DNA of 64,000 nucleotides from NCBI GenBank assembly GCA_949126835.1, contig OX421503.1:827001-891000 (forward strand), given 5' to 3'. Made by a program: the position numbers and the translations under genes. The notes under the pieces were generated by a model that had not been told where the DNA came from, searched no databases, and saw only the letters and a program-made list of their open reading frames with translations. Shown one piece after another: positions 22,595 to 33,720 of the stretch. Within the stretch, counting starts at the first letter, position 1; each line of letters begins with the position of its first letter. Origin of the DNA: Anisus vortex (taxonomy: Eukaryota > Mollusca > Gastropoda > Planorbidae).

Positions 22595-23345
22595 GCGTTC
22601 TTTTAAGCTTTGCGTCATCTTTCGCTTGTCCTGATTGTTTCAGTGAAATCAACTTTAGTGTTGATGTTGGAAAGTCTAAAGCATTTGCTATAAATGTGTC
22701 ACACTATAATAAGTTATTCAGTTGGTCACAAGGAGAGCTTGTATCATAACAATTGTGGAGTGTTAGTGGTGTGTATTATTGTTCAGTATTGTCTTTGATC
22801 TAGAGAGTAAAAGAAGAACACCTACAAGAAGAAAGTATACATCATTTTAATTTGAAGTAAGAAACCAAAACATTATATCAACATGAAGATAAAACGTTAC
22901 ACTGGTGTCAAGTTATATAAAAAAATTACAATATGTAACAGCTTTCTGAGTGTAAACTCGTAAAATCATTTTACACTTCCCATATCAACAGTGAAGATTC
23001 TTCAAACATAAGAAAACCATTTAAGATTAATAAGGAAGCAATGGTTGCATCCATGTCCCTTGTATATTAAATACAACATTTTGAAAATCTAAATTGACCA
23101 AGTTTACATTTTAAAAAAATGTGGACAAATTGCAAAAAAAATGTGAAAGTGATGTTACTGAAAAACAGGTGGATTTATTTTGAGAATTTTGTTGTTAGAA
23201 GAAAAAAATGAGGAAGACAGTGTCGATAGACCACTTGACATTGCTGTCTCCTTTGATGGCAGTTGGATGACTCATGGCCATATATCAATTGGTCAAGTAG
23301 GAAGAGTTATTGAGGTGGAGACTGTCTTGCACTTGATGCTATAAT
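22595..23345 (+). pseudogene. Mutator-like transposase relic 1
   Basis: Near 22620 a frame gives CPDCFSEINFSVDVGKS, like the N-terminal Cys-rich part of animal Mutator-type transposases. At about 23240-23330 a frame gives DIAVSFDGSWMTHGHISIGQ, matching the catalytic-domain start (VSFDGTW-kRGH). The two lie in order but are separated by stops. A fragment with EECTNYVSKPLGTAL at about 24640-24690, beyond an inserted LINE, matches the later KeECvNHV-KRlgTAL motif. Family name from memory of the Mutator transposase domain. Confidence 0.6.
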
Positions 23346-23759
23346 ACATGTTAATGTTACAAGTCTTTAATGCCAAATGTGTGCATGAGATATATTAAGT
23401 ACCAAAACTGGTTTGCTGATCATAAAGAAAATGGATGTAAAGTTTATTACAGCGGGATGTTGTTTTAAATTTTCATTTTAACTATTGGCCTATATAATTA
23501 AAATAAGACTAAATAATACAAAATACAACTTTCAATTTCTGTTATATAATTAATTAGAAAATTAAAATGTATTTATATAGCATTATAATGTATATATATA
23601 TTTATATGTATATATTTATAATATTTTTTTTTTCAAATTATATTTTTTTTAACAAAATGACCAGATTTGTAATCTTTTAAAAAGTAAAACCTTAACAATG
23701 ATCACTGCAATAACACAATTAATATTTGAGATAAAGAAGTCATATCATTCTGTCCAGTA

Positions 23760-24575
23760 TTATATGCATAGGCTTTATCATTGACAGTAAATTAACAATG
23801 GGTCCACACATCAGTACTGTGGTCAGGGCATGCTCCTTCCATCTTCGTGCCCTGGGTCAGCTGCGACCTCTGATTAATAAAAAAACAGCCAATGCTTTTG
23901 CTGTTGCAACAATACAGTCAAGACTAGACTATTGTAACAGTTGCCTGTGGGGTTTACCCCAGAAACAACTGGATAGACTTCAGAAAGTTCAAAATACTGC
24001 AGCACGCATTGTGTCACGAGTAAAGAAGCATGACCATATCACTCCAATTCTCAAAGAGCTCCACTGGCTCCCTGTGACGAAGCGCATCGATCATAAGATT
24101 ATGTCCCTTACCTATGGATGCGTGGAAGGCACAGCACCTGCATATCTCAAAGAGCTTATACCGAAGCATGTCCCGTTAAGGATGCTGCGATCTTCAACAC
24201 AATCTCTCCTGGAAATTCCAGGTTTGGAAGGTCACAGAAAAAAGACTCTTGGTGTACGCTCGTTTGAATCTGTGGCGCCAACACTGTGGAATGGCTTACC
24301 TGAGACACTGAAAAACTCTGTGTCGAAAAAAGCATTCAGGAAGAATTTGAAGACTTTTCTTTTCAACTAAGTTGATGAAGTACACATCCATCAGCAAAAT
24401 ACTTGTTTAAAACTATTTTAAAATGTTATTGTCGTTTCGTGCCTCCATCGGCCGAAACCTTGTTTAAAACTATTTTAGAGTGTTATTGTCGTTTCGTTTT
24501 TGTGAGCGCGCTGAGCATGCTTGCATTAGCATGGAGTGAGGCGCGATATAAATGACCAATTATTATGGTAGGAGA
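23760..24575 (+). mobile_element. CR1/L2-type LINE, 3' end
   Basis: A 190-codon open frame (23798-24370) covers the end of the reverse transcriptase and the C-terminal tail. QSRLDYCNSCLWGLP corresponds to SRLDYCNSLL-G, LQKVQNTAARIV to the Q-vQN-AAR-V motif, then LKELHWLPV and a C-terminal SFESVAPTLWNGLPETL. This is typical of L2/CR1 LINEs and is well preserved. The 3' untranslated part has a 39-bp block repeated twice (24402 and 24460) and ends with gcgcgatataaatga. A second, older copy of the same family lies at 49860-50760. It splits the Mutator-like relic, so it is the younger insertion. Confidence 0.85.
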
Positions 24576-25125
24576 GGGTGATTCTAAAACTTACGATTAA
24601 GTGCAATCATTAAATGTGTATGGAGCAGGTGTAGAGCTGAAACAAGAGGAATGCACCAATTATGTGTCAAAACCCCTTGGGACTGCTCTTCACATTCTGG
24701 TTTTGAATTTATCTAATTATTTGAGTGATACAAAAATAATTGTATTTTGTTCGTCTAAAGAATTAGGCTATCTTATCAAACAAGAACAAAAAAAAATATA
24801 TTTAATAAATACAATCAAGAGTTGAGAAATATTTCTAAGGCAATAATAAACAAATTTCATGAGATATCACTCCCAGAGGATGTAAGTTTCATACAACTTA
24901 GAATGCAAATACAAATTTGCATCATATGATTTGGTTCTGATGCAGCAATACAATTGGCAGAGGTAATACTGCACTCCATAAGCTGCAGCAGTGTTTTTAA
25001 CATCAGCACCATGAACAATTCAACACTCAACTATCACCCTAGAGAAAATATTAAAAGTTCCCCAAGTGTCAACTGAACTCAATTTAGAGATTTCTGACAA
25101 AAAAAATCAAAGAAGTGAATGACAG
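24576..25125 (+). pseudogene. Continuation of Mutator-like relic 1 and spacer
   Basis: VYGAGVELKQEECTNYVSKP in an open frame from 24601 fits the Mutator-like motif downstream of the catalytic domain. From about 24830 onward nothing is recognised. Confidence 0.45.
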
Positions 25126-25129
25126 TGGA

Positions 25130-25990
25130 CATTTTAATGACCATATCACTAAGTCACAGTCTGCTTTGATGGTACATGGCAAAAGAGGGCCCAGGGGGAA
25201 GGTTCTTCTAAGCTATGTATTGGTGTAGCTATTGATGTGCAGGCTGGCCTAGTGGTAGACTTAAGTACTTTCAATGTACTGCCACGTATGCAGTTTTGCA
25301 GCCACATGCTTCCTAAATGACAATGTAGCTCTAAATAAAAGGAGAGAGAGACTCAAACTAGATGATCCAAGAACTACATCCGATGCCTCAAAGTCAATGG
25401 AAGCTGAAGCAGCGAGACGCATTTGGAAATATATTGGCTTCGTTACACCAATATGTCTAGCGATGGAGATGGCAGCATATTTGCAGCCCTCACAATTATT
25501 GTTAAGCCATCCAGGGCTGAAAATCCCATTGCCAAAAACCAACGTCGTCAACAATGTGGGTAAAGGGTTCAGCACAGCATTAGAAAGGCAATGAAAGATA
25601 AAAACAACAGTAGAGGCAGTAGAGGTAATGGCAGACTTACAGAAAATAAAGTAGTGTTTACTAGTATGGTGGGGCTATAAGAAGAAATGCTGGAAATACA
25701 TCATGGATGAGAAAGGTTATATTCAATTTCAACCAATGAAAATCCCTTGCATCAGGATTGTCATGTAGAGTCAGAGAGCTGGTGCAAGTATAATAAGACT
25801 TTAGTACTCAGTACACAATGACCAGCAGCCTACAAGACTTTATTTTTAGCTCCTGAGTTTGGAGCTAATTGATATTTGTGAGCGCAGACGATTGGCTATT
25901 TGTTAGAAACGGTGCAGACTGGGGCCACACAAAATGCTTATGAGAGCAGCAATAATTTTAATCACTGTTCTGGATTAAGATAAAATGCTG
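25130..25990 (+). pseudogene. Mutator-like transposase relic 2
   Basis: Pieces in the expected order but in different frames: TVCFDGTWQKR at about 25160-25190; AIDVQAGLVVD near 25230; a Cys pair (CHVC); SMEAEAARRIWKY near 25395-25430; SDGDGSIFAAL near 25455-25490 (the second catalytic region, D-GD-S); NVGKGFSTAL near 25555; and TQNAYESSNNF near 25930. These follow the known order of animal Mutator-like transposases. At least three frameshifts separate them, and the element is dead. Confidence 0.65.
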
Positions 25991-26323
25991 TTGATAATCC
26001 CTATTAGATTTATTACTTCTCTTAGGCTACAGGCGTGTTTAGAAATTACTTGCAACTAAACTCTTCCCAGCTAGTCAAAGTTCTTCTATATATCATAGAC
26101 AGCACAAGTGAACATGGAGCATCAGCTCTGGTGTTACCAGGGCAAATGTTCAGCAATTATAATTACTCGACGGATGAGGATTTTAATTAGTAGTATTAGT
26201 AGTAGGTATAAATTGCATCTTATATGTCATTTAAAAACGGTTTTTCTCATCGTTCAGGCCATTAGTTGTATGCCTGAATGAAACTTGTTAAGAAAAAACT
26301 TGTGTCTTGTCTTAAAATTCTAG

Positions 26324-26486
26324 ATTTCTTCAGGTTGGAAGAATTTGGATTGTAGACCTAAATTTCTGTAGAGCTTTTAAGTGATTGAAAGGTTGCCGGA
26401 AATTTCTGCAGGGTAGCAGATCTTGGACTGTAACCCGAAATTCATGCAGGTTGGCAAAGATTGGACTGTAATCCAAAAGTACTGCA
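26324..26486 (+). repeat. Imperfect tandem repeat, unit about 45 bp
   Basis: Recurring ttggactgtaa and aaattyctgcagg blocks in three to four diverged units. The 89-codon minus-strand frame across it is a by-product of the repeat. Confidence 0.55.
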
Positions 26487-26512
26487 GAAATATAAACACA
26501 CAAAAAAAAAAT

Positions 26513-27036
26513 CTTTCCGAAAGCAGCCTTGTTGCTTTGGCCTAGAAGTTTTATAAAACTCCAATTAACATGATCTTGGATATTACTAAAGCTAATCAAG
26601 TCAAATTCAGTATTCGAAGTATTAATTTAAGGTAAACAAAACTATTTTAGTCTTTTACCTGAAAACATTTAATACAGGGTGTCCCAGAAGTCACGCACCA
26701 TATACAAATCTTTCTTTTTTTATGTTTCAGATTTGATCTGATATGGGTGAGAAACTAACAGTAGAAGAAAGAGTTAAATTGTTGTTTTTTTTTGTTTGGA
26801 GGAGATAGGGCGACATACCACTCAAGAATTCAACTGCAATCATACTGAGTGACCTTTGAACAATGAAAATGTTTTCTTTCAGAAAGCAGCCTTTTTGCTT
26901 TGGCTATGAAGTCATACAAAAGTTAGATAAACATGATATTGGATATAATGAGAACTAATTACAATGCCATCACTACTAGAAGTCTTAATTTGAGGTAAAC
27001 AAAACTATTTTAGTCTTTTACCTGAAAACAGTTTAA
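26513..27036 (+). repeat. Direct repeat pair around an inserted fragment
   Basis: Positions 26513-26674 and 26874-27036 are diverged copies of one segment (shared gaaagcagcc-tttgctttggc and gtaaacaaaactattttagtcttttacctgaaaaca). Between them lies 26683-26850, which starts gggtgtcccagaagtcacgc and includes GEKLTVEERVKLL. That looks like the N-terminal helix-turn-helix start of a transposase. The class of the insert is uncertain. Confidence 0.5.
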
Positions 27037-27256
27037 GATACAGCCACTACCCAAGGCATTGGATAGAAAACCTGCAAAATATTTACCCAAGAAGAGAACA
27101 ACTGCTATATTGACAAATTCACCTTTTAAAAATTCAGTTAGAGATTCACAATCACAGCTTGGGCCAATACCAGAAGCTCAGAAAAATGAATTCAATGTGT
27201 TGCGTCCTCAAACTGTTGGACCACATCCACATCATATAAACCTAAGAAAAACCTAG
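27037..27256 (+). pseudogene. Pogo/Tigger-type transposase C-terminal tail
   Basis: An open frame reads IQPLPKALDRKPAKYL, then TTAILTNSPFKN. Animal pogo-type transposases end with PfPKA--RK... and ..aILTdTP-KN.., so this is probably the C-terminus of a lost copy. No DDE core precedes it. Confidence 0.5.
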
Positions 27257-27301
27257 ACTTAGGTTTCTCTAATATTTAAAATATAATTGTATTTGTTTCT
27301 T

Positions 27302-27460
27302 TTTAGGATATAGGACTGTTGCACCATGTACATTCAGGAAATTATGGTTGAAATTGTGTCCATATATAGTGGTTTCCAGACCAATGACTGATCTCTGTTA
27401 GCGTTGTCAGCAAAATAACACAAAGATTTACAGAAGTGCCAATTTGATCCTGGATAAAAA
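27302..27460 (+). pseudogene. Fragment of an unclassified transposase-like protein
   Basis: Frame gives APCTFRKLWLKLCPYIVVS, then RPMTDLC, a stop in place of one residue, then CQQNNTKIYRSANL. I recall the pattern kPmtDLC--CQqNn-I-rsaNL from uncharacterised mobile-element proteins in molluscs and cnidarians, but cannot name the class. It directly precedes the piggyBac relic. Confidence 0.4.
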
Positions 27461-27484
27461 AAAATGTTACCATTTGTAAATTTG

Positions 27485-28824
27485 CTAACTGCAAAATACA
27501 GTAAAGCATTTACCTCCTTCCAATATGTCATCAAAGATGAAATGATCATTGGATTGAGAGGAAGGTGGAAATACAAACAGTAGGCCTACAATGGGACAAA
27601 GCCACATAAGACGAAGCCACACGAGTGAGTACCACATCAAAGAGTTTAAGTTTGGTTGACAGTACAACTGGATATGTCATAAACATACTGGCATATTTGG
27701 GGTCCAAAATGTCATATGACCCAACTATGGTGACTGGCAGTAGGGGATAAAAGAGTGTGTGTTGACCGCTTCGTGAGAGGCTGGACTGTGACTTGTTGCT
27801 TGTTAGTTATTACTGTGTACTGGGTTCTTGTTATCTGGTTGTCTATGCATTAAAGTTTATTTGTTACTGTGCACGACTTAAGTTGGTGTATATATTAGAG
27901 ATCCCACAGACACCACACCAACCACAGATGCCAAAGGGGGATATGTCTATAGAAATATTTGATACCCTGCTTAGTTCAATAGGTAAAGGCTATCATATCT
28001 TTGTAGACAGATACTATAGGGCTAGGGTCCTTATAGACCACCACACTCAGTGTCATTAATATTATAACTAAGACTGTCCAGTCAAACACAGTTGGCTTTC
28101 CAAAAGCTTTGACAACTCTGAAGGTATATTTTATGGAAGACAAGAACTGGATGAAGAATGCACACAAGAACTGGATGAAGGATGCACACAAGAACTGGAT
28201 GAAGGATGCACACAAGAACTGGATGAAGGATGACAAGAACTGGATGAAGGTTGACAAGAACTGGATGAAAGATGACAAGAACTGGATGAAGGATGACAAG
28301 AACTGGATGAAGGATGACAAGAACTGGATGAAGGATGACAAGAACTGGATGAAGGATGCACACAAGAACTGGATGAAGGATGCACACAAGAACTGGATGA
28401 AGGATGACAAGAACTGGATTAAGGATGACAAGAACTGGATGATGGATGACAAGAACTGGATGAAGGATGCACACAAGAACTGGATGAAGGATGACAAGAA
28501 CTGGATGAAGGATGACAAGAACTGGATGAAGGATGACAAGAACAGGATGAAGGATGACAAGAACTGGATAAAGGATGACAAGAACTGGATGAAGGATGCA
28601 TGCCAAAACTGGATGAAGGATGACAAGATCTGGATGAAGGCTGACAAGAACTGGATGAAGGATGGCAAGAACTGGATGAAGGATGGCAAGATTGTGTGTT
28701 CGTCTTTGAGAGATGTGCAGGTGTACAGTACCCCCAGAGATAGAAAATAGAAAGCAATTTTTTTTGCAAAGGCTGTGAATGTCATCCACACCTCCATCCA
28801 AGAGGCATGCTTTGAGCTTTGGCA
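27485..28824 (+). pseudogene. piggyBac transposase relic with in-frame minisatellite
   Basis: Pieces in piggyBac order: IKDEMIIGLRGRWKYKQ near 27530 (DE-m-gfKGR--kQ), LVDSTTGYVINILAYLGSK near 27645-27705 (ds-tGYv--f-iYtGk), DTLLSSIGKGYHIFVDRYY near 27960-28015 (GyhlfvDnyY, a catalytic Asp region), then NTVGFPKALTTLKVYF near 28085-28130. A long run of 7- and 8-residue repeats follows and then, still in frame, MKDGKIVCSSLRDVQVYS (G-v----w-D-R-V-vLSt). Upstream parts carry stops and frameshifts. No TTAA-flanked ends were located. Confidence 0.7.
28139..28690 (+). repeat. Coding minisatellite, 21- and 24-bp units
   Basis: About 25 units of aactggatgaaggatgacaag (21 bp) or a longer form with cacac (24 bp). 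All unit lengths are multiples of three, so the piggyBac frame reads KNWMKDD or KNWMKDAH throughout. Four other frames are open for the same reason (HPSSSSC, ILHPVLV and FIQFLSS on the minus strand) and are not evidence of genes. Confidence 0.95.
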
Positions 28825-29233
28825 CAATAAAGCAGATTTATAAAATATGAAAATAGAACCTTTAAATACTTTTTGTATTTAAATTAATTAAAAACTTCAA
28901 AAGGGCATCCTTTTTCTCAAATTTAGAATTTAAAAAAAAATCAACTATCTTCTCTTAGCTTTGTATAAAATTATTTAACATTTTTGTTTATTCTTTAGAC
29001 ATTTACACAAATTTTTTTCTGTGGAAAAATCTAATAGGATAGGTATTTTGTTTTAAGATTATGGTTTGTAAAAAGTAAATAAAAAAAAAAATATAAATGA
29101 TGTGAAAAAAAAAAGTGGGTATACAATTAATTATACAATATTCCAATAATGGTTAATTAGAATTTTTAGAATACAATTTCAGAGTTAATCCATTTAAGAT
29201 CTATCTGTTGCTAAATACTATGCATTATTTCAG
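28825..29233. other. AT-rich spacer
   Basis: No feature recognised between the piggyBac relic and the first ectodomain exon copy of the decayed cluster. Confidence 0.4.
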
Positions 29234-29437
29234 AAGTTGAATTGGAAGTATGCGAGTACACACTTCCACAACATGAAAATATCACTTATTACATTCAGTA
29301 TTATCAGGATACCTTTGGTGCATACATATACACGTTTAATGCGAAAACAGATTTGTGCAGCCCAAAGGGAGTCAGTGACCATTCAACAATAGACTCAGAT
29401 AAGACAAGGCAATATTTCTTTGTACAATATGCGTAAA
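29234..29437 (+). pseudogene. Decayed membrane-protein cluster, ectodomain exon copy A1
   Basis: Follows an intact acceptor (ttatttcag). Encodes EVELEVCEYTLPQHENITYY..FGAYIYTF..DLCSPKGVSD..FFVQYA and then a stop. Two cysteines (VCEY and LCSP) and one sequon (NIT) suggest an extracellular beta-sandwich. Homologous copies lie at 33513 and 34497. In all three the frame stops at the same place, although downstream homology continues. Confidence 0.6.
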
Positions 29438-29448
29438 GATAATGTTCA

Positions 29449-29742
29449 ATGTTTCACAAGAACCTTTCATGCCAGAAACATGTTACGGAACTTCATAGAA
29501 ATAAGACGTACTTAGCCCACCTCCATAGAGGTATAGTTGAAAATCGTACAATTCCAAAGAATAGCACCTCCTTCTTCAAGCGAATCAAGGAGGATGTTCC
29601 AGACAACAGACCATCGTCCATTGCCATGGGTGCAGTTGGCGTAGCAATTTTGACGGTGCTCTTCACGCTCATCGATTTAAATGACATTGTGTCTTTTTTC
29701 TTATACTTTTTTAGATATTTCAAACAGAAATACTTTCATTAG
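29449..29742 (+). pseudogene. Cluster, membrane-segment copy B1
   Basis: A 97-codon frame ends with DNRPSSIAMGAVGVAILTVL, FTLIDLNDIVSFFLYFF and a short basic tail. The hydrophobic run of about 23 residues is a transmembrane helix. It sits 12 nt beyond the stop of A1 in another frame, so either a frameshift separates ectodomain and helix or an intron is removed. Related segments lie at about 31000, 31487, 33765 and 34840. Confidence 0.6.
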
Positions 29743-29819
29743 AAGAAAATATTACAGTAAAAAAGAAACAAACAGATGATGTGGTTTGAATCAAAACTCC
29801 AATAGTAACATAAGAGATT

Positions 29820-30262
29820 GAATCAAAGAGTGTTAACTTTATTATTGGATATTATTGGAGTCAGATTCAGTCAAGCAAAACAGGGTTTTGTGCTGATCAG
29901 ACTCATTTGAAGAACATTATTGGCCTCCACAATAAAGTAAGGATATTTAAGAGCAATGTTCTCAGCATTCTCTTGTATAGATATGAATACTGGGAACTAC
30001 ATAACCATGGAAAGGAAACAGTAGAGCCACAGCAAATATGTGTGGAGGTTGCTTATGATCCCCATTTACAAAGTTTGACATGTGTTGAATATGGTCCAAA
30101 GCAATATTGCTTAGAACACTTTTTTTATGTTAAAATCTTTAGCATTGATGAAGTCATGATCATATTCAAAAGTCAACTGAACTTCAAACAAGTAAATAAA
30201 GGAAAACCTGAACCCAGAGAGGGCATCAATAGTTTGGTGATCAGCAGACTCACCTACAGGTA
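29820..30262 (+). mobile_element. LINE reverse-transcriptase fragment embedded in cluster unit 1
   Basis: Shares VRFSQA--AFELLRPI and SNVLSILLYRYEYW with the RT C-terminus pattern (I--A--aF--L---w, then sNVlsvLLYG-E-W). The same fragment occurs in the other units (about 31300-31495, 34065-34290 and 35130-35380), so the insertion predates the duplications. Confidence 0.6.
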
Positions 30263-30320
30263 GGGTTGCTATATTATAATAGATAAATTATGTATATAGT
30301 TATTTTGTTTACAATTTCAG

Positions 30321-30529
30321 AGAATGAGACTTTAGAAAGACTGTGAGTGTCACAGCATTGATTCCAAAGACACTGTTGAGAAATCAATATTCTTTTCATG
30401 TAGGAACTGAAGCAACTCTGAACACTTTTGTAATTTATTTCATTATTGAATATGACTTGAGTGACAAAATTGAGATCAAAAACACTCCCAATGAGCTAAA
30501 CTGCAAAATAAACTGCAATCATTTTGAAG
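30321..30529 (+). pseudogene. Cluster, second ectodomain-type exon copy C1
   Basis: Bounded by tttcag and GAAG|gtaatt. One frame reads VSVTALIPKTLLRNQYSF, then VGTEATLNTFVIYFIIEYDL and an LNCKINCNHFEG end. An early stop in the entry frame requires a one-base shift. Copies at 31978-32166 and 35609-35791 keep both splice sites but carry further deletions. Confidence 0.55.
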
Positions 30530-30999
30530 GTAATTTATAATACTAAAAATGGCTTTCTATATATATATGTTACATTCTACACATGTCAAAGACATAAAAC
30601 AGATCATAACATGTTGGTGGTCATCAGACTCATCCACTGGACATATTCTAGAAGTGTTTATTAATACAGTAACAGTAAATGACCCTATGACTCATGCTGT
30701 CATGTAACAAAGTCAACTTTGTGGGTAGAAATATTACCATTTGTATTTTGACAATTATTTCTACACTGGGCAACTAGCAAGACTTGTTAGAATATGCGTT
30801 AGTTTTTCAACAATTAGTTCTTATAGAAAGAGATGGTCTGTTGAGTTACAACTTAACTCTCAAAGTACTTTGCATTGGCTTTTCGATAACGGATGATCAA
30901 AGTTTTTTACAATTTATATTTTTTCAATTTTCTAAGCAAATTAATTTTTCTTTCATTTTTATGTAAAAAATGTTTCATTAGAAAAACAAAAACATTGTG

Positions 31000-31208
31000 T
31001 ATCCCAAAGAATAGCATCTCCTCCTACAAGCAAAACAAAGAAAGTATCTCAGACTTAAGACCATCATCAATGCAATGGGGGCAGTGGGTATCGTTATCTT
31101 GACCGCGGTATTCACCATAATTTGTTTAAGTGACATTGTGGATTTTTTCTTATACTTATTCAAAACTTTAAAACAGAAAGTCTTTCATGAGAAGAAAACA
31201 TTGCAGTA
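31000..31208 (+). pseudogene. Cluster, membrane-segment copy B2
   Basis: Homologous to B1. It contains the KNSISSYKQNKESISDLRPS stretch, then after a frameshift a helix of the GAVGIVILTAVF type and a tail ending KVFHEKKTLQ before TAA. No ectodomain exon precedes it. Confidence 0.55.
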
Positions 31209-31486
31209 AAAAAAGCCAATGATGAGGATAGAATCAAAACTCCTGTCATAACATAAGAGATTATGACACAGAGTTTTAACTTTCAATTTATAAATGTATT
31301 ATTGGATATCAAAGTTAGATTCAGTCAAGCGAATCAGGCTTTTGAGCTGCTCAGACCCATCAGAAGAACATTAGGCCTCAGCCTCACACATTTAAAAAAA
31401 GGATATTCAAGAGCAATATTCTGAGCATTCTCTTGTATGGATCTGAATGCTGAAAACTACAACCATTATGGTAAGGTAACAGTAGA

Positions 31487-31708
31487 GCCATAAGACATAC
31501 TTAGCCCACCTCCATAGGGGTATAGTTTAAAATATCACCATCCCCAAGAATAACATTTCCTCCCTTCAAGTGAATTAAGGAGGAAATTCTAGACAACAGG
31601 CCATAGTCCAGTGCCATGGGGGAAGTTGGAGTAGCCATCTTGACAGTGCTATTCACGCTAATATCTTTAAATGACATTGTGTCTTTTTTCCTATACTTAT
31701 TATGCTTC
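31487..31708 (+). pseudogene. Cluster, membrane-segment copy B2b
   Basis: Starts at the aagacatacttagcccacctc block also found at 29505 and 34770 and continues through the helix-coding region. Broken frames. It closely follows the LINE fragment of the preceding unit. Confidence 0.5.
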
Positions 31709-31977
31709 TTAACAGTTGATTTAATTATTTCAACTATTCAGCTTTTACCAGTTCTTATTAAATTTACTTAGTATAATATTATGCTTGTATTAGCAAATAG
31801 CATTGATAAAGTTATGATCAGATTCAATAGACAATGAGCTTCAAACATTCAAGCAAAGCAAAAGCTGAACCCAGAGAGGGCATCAACCGCTTAGTGATCA
31901 GCAGATTCACCCACTAATAGGGTTGCTATATTATAATAGAAAACTTATTAATATAGTTATTTTGTTTAAAATTTCAG

Positions 31978-32166
31978 AGAATGAGATAAGGAAGCCTGAG
32001 TGTCAAAGCCATAATTCATGTGTAACTATGGAGATACCAATACAACTTTAATGTAGGAACTGAAGCCTGAACACTATTGTTGTTTATTTAGTTATTGAAC
32101 ATAGTTTAACAGAAAAATTGGAGATGAACAATACTCCCACAAGCCTAAATTATTATCCTTTTAAAG
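31978..32166 (+). pseudogene. Cluster, ectodomain-type exon copy C2
   Basis: Homologous to C1 with intact tttcag and gtaatc sites but several deletions and stops. Confidence 0.5.
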
Positions 32167-33156
32167 GTAATCTATAATACTAATAATGGATTTCTTATAA
32201 ATATGTTACATTTTACACATATAAAAGACATAAAACAGGGCATAACAGTTTGGTGGTCATCAGACTCATCCACTGGACATTTTCTAGACTTGTTTATTTA
32301 TACAGTAACAGTCTGTAACTCAGTCTGTCATGTTGTCATGTAACAAAGTGAACTTTGTGGGGAGAAATATTTTCCATTTGTATTTTAACAATTATTTCTA
32401 CACTGGGCAACTAGCACGACTTGTTGAGGAATATGGCCTTATAAATTATAATTGGGCCTTATAGAAAAAGATGGCCTGTTGAGTTACAACTTTACTCTCA
32501 AAGTACTTTGCATTGGCTTTTAGATAACGGATGATCAAAGTTTTTTACAATGTATATTTTCAATTTTTTAAGCCAATTAATTCTATTTTAATTTTTATGT
32601 AAGAAAATGGTTAATTAAAAAAAAACACAATGTGCATTGAGTTTTGTTTTTAAAAATAAATATATGAAAATGCAGTGATATTTTTCTGGCTGTGACATGA
32701 ATCTAATCAGCCATCTTGACAAAATAACTAAACATTGCTTTATGTCGGCCGCACAATTTATCTAATAATGGCTCAATATTCTTCCCCTGATGAAGAAATT
32801 CAATGTTATTCAAGCGATCATGAAGTTTGGGAAGAGGTAGATAATGATAAAAAGATGGATACTGAAGATTTTGTACGATTTGCCAATACACAAACTAGCC
32901 CCGGCAGGATAACATTTATATTTTTTTATTCTAAAATGTTTCGTAACATCGAGGAACAAATTAACTTACCAAATTAACCTGCTATTAAAGTTGTTACGAT
33001 CAATGTTGATAAGGGTAAACATTATTCTCAGCCAGACTTTTATAGTATTCATACGGCCTAGAATAACATTGCTAGCAAACGACCTGAACTATCCCCTCCC
33101 CCCATATTAATTCAGTCAAGAGTTTGTTCTTGTTATGGCAAGTGGTGTGTTTTTCA
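32167..33156. other. Duplicated cluster spacer and unassigned sequence
   Basis: Positions 32190-32600 match 30570-30960 and 35800-36110, so they belong to the cluster duplication unit. An 80-codon frame at 32735-32977 (MAQYSSPDEEIQCYSS...) is acidic at its start, like the N-terminus of some transposases, but I cannot assign it. Confidence 0.4.
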
Positions 33157-33297
33157 TTTTATAATTCACGTAACTGGCTCATATTTTCTACTATGTGCAG
33201 CACTTACTATGATACTTTACTATTTATGCTATTATAATTTGTATTCATCCTTTATTGGATATATTCTTGGGTTTAATGTACTTATTTTGGTATAAAA
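33157..33297 (+). repeat. Dispersed repeat pair, copy 1
   Basis: About 140 bp matching 37348-37500 (shared ggctcatattttctactatg, ttataatttgtattcatcc and ggatatattcttggg). Both copies are in plus orientation. It could be the 3' flank of the same element inserted twice. Confidence 0.7.
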
Positions 33298-33512
33298 AAA
33301 GATTTCATTCAAATGGTATATTTGGAGTTCGGTCTTGTTATTTCTTTTGTAAATTTAATACAACGTCGGTCTTGTGGCTCAAGACAACAATCAGGGTCAC
33401 CTGACTAGGTAGTAAGTGAAAGGATCACTGGCTTGTCAAGTGTTTTTAACTTTCAATGTATAAACCGGTACTGTTTTGGGTGATATTTCTTTTCATGCAG
33501 CAATTATTTCAT

Positions 33513-33720
33513 AAGTTGAACTGGAGGTATGTGAGTACACTTTGCCACAAGTCAAGAACATTACATATCACATTTAGTTAAAGGATTTACAAGACACATT
33601 TGGTGCATACATGTACATATTTAATTTGAAAACAGATGTGTGCAACCCACTCGGAGTCAGCGATGATCCGACAATAGAGGCAGATAAGACAAGGCAATGT
33701 TTCTTTGTACAGTATGCATG
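33513..33720 (+). pseudogene. Cluster, ectodomain exon copy A3
   Basis: Homologous to A1, but the acceptor CAG has become CAT, so normal splicing into it is lost. It has an internal stop (tagttaaag). It ends with the same ttctttgtacag block as the other copies. Confidence 0.6.

Noticed and set aside
28109..28827. Long ORFs on both strands over the KNWMKDD repeat (up to 283 codons)
   Set aside because: Units are multiples of three without stop codons in most frames, so open frames on both strands are automatic. Only the plus frame continuing the piggyBac motifs has any support, and that gene is dead.
30339..30540. Cluster exon C1 as a functional exon
   Set aside because: The entry frame from the acceptor hits a stop, and sister copies carry deletions, so it is listed as pseudogenic.
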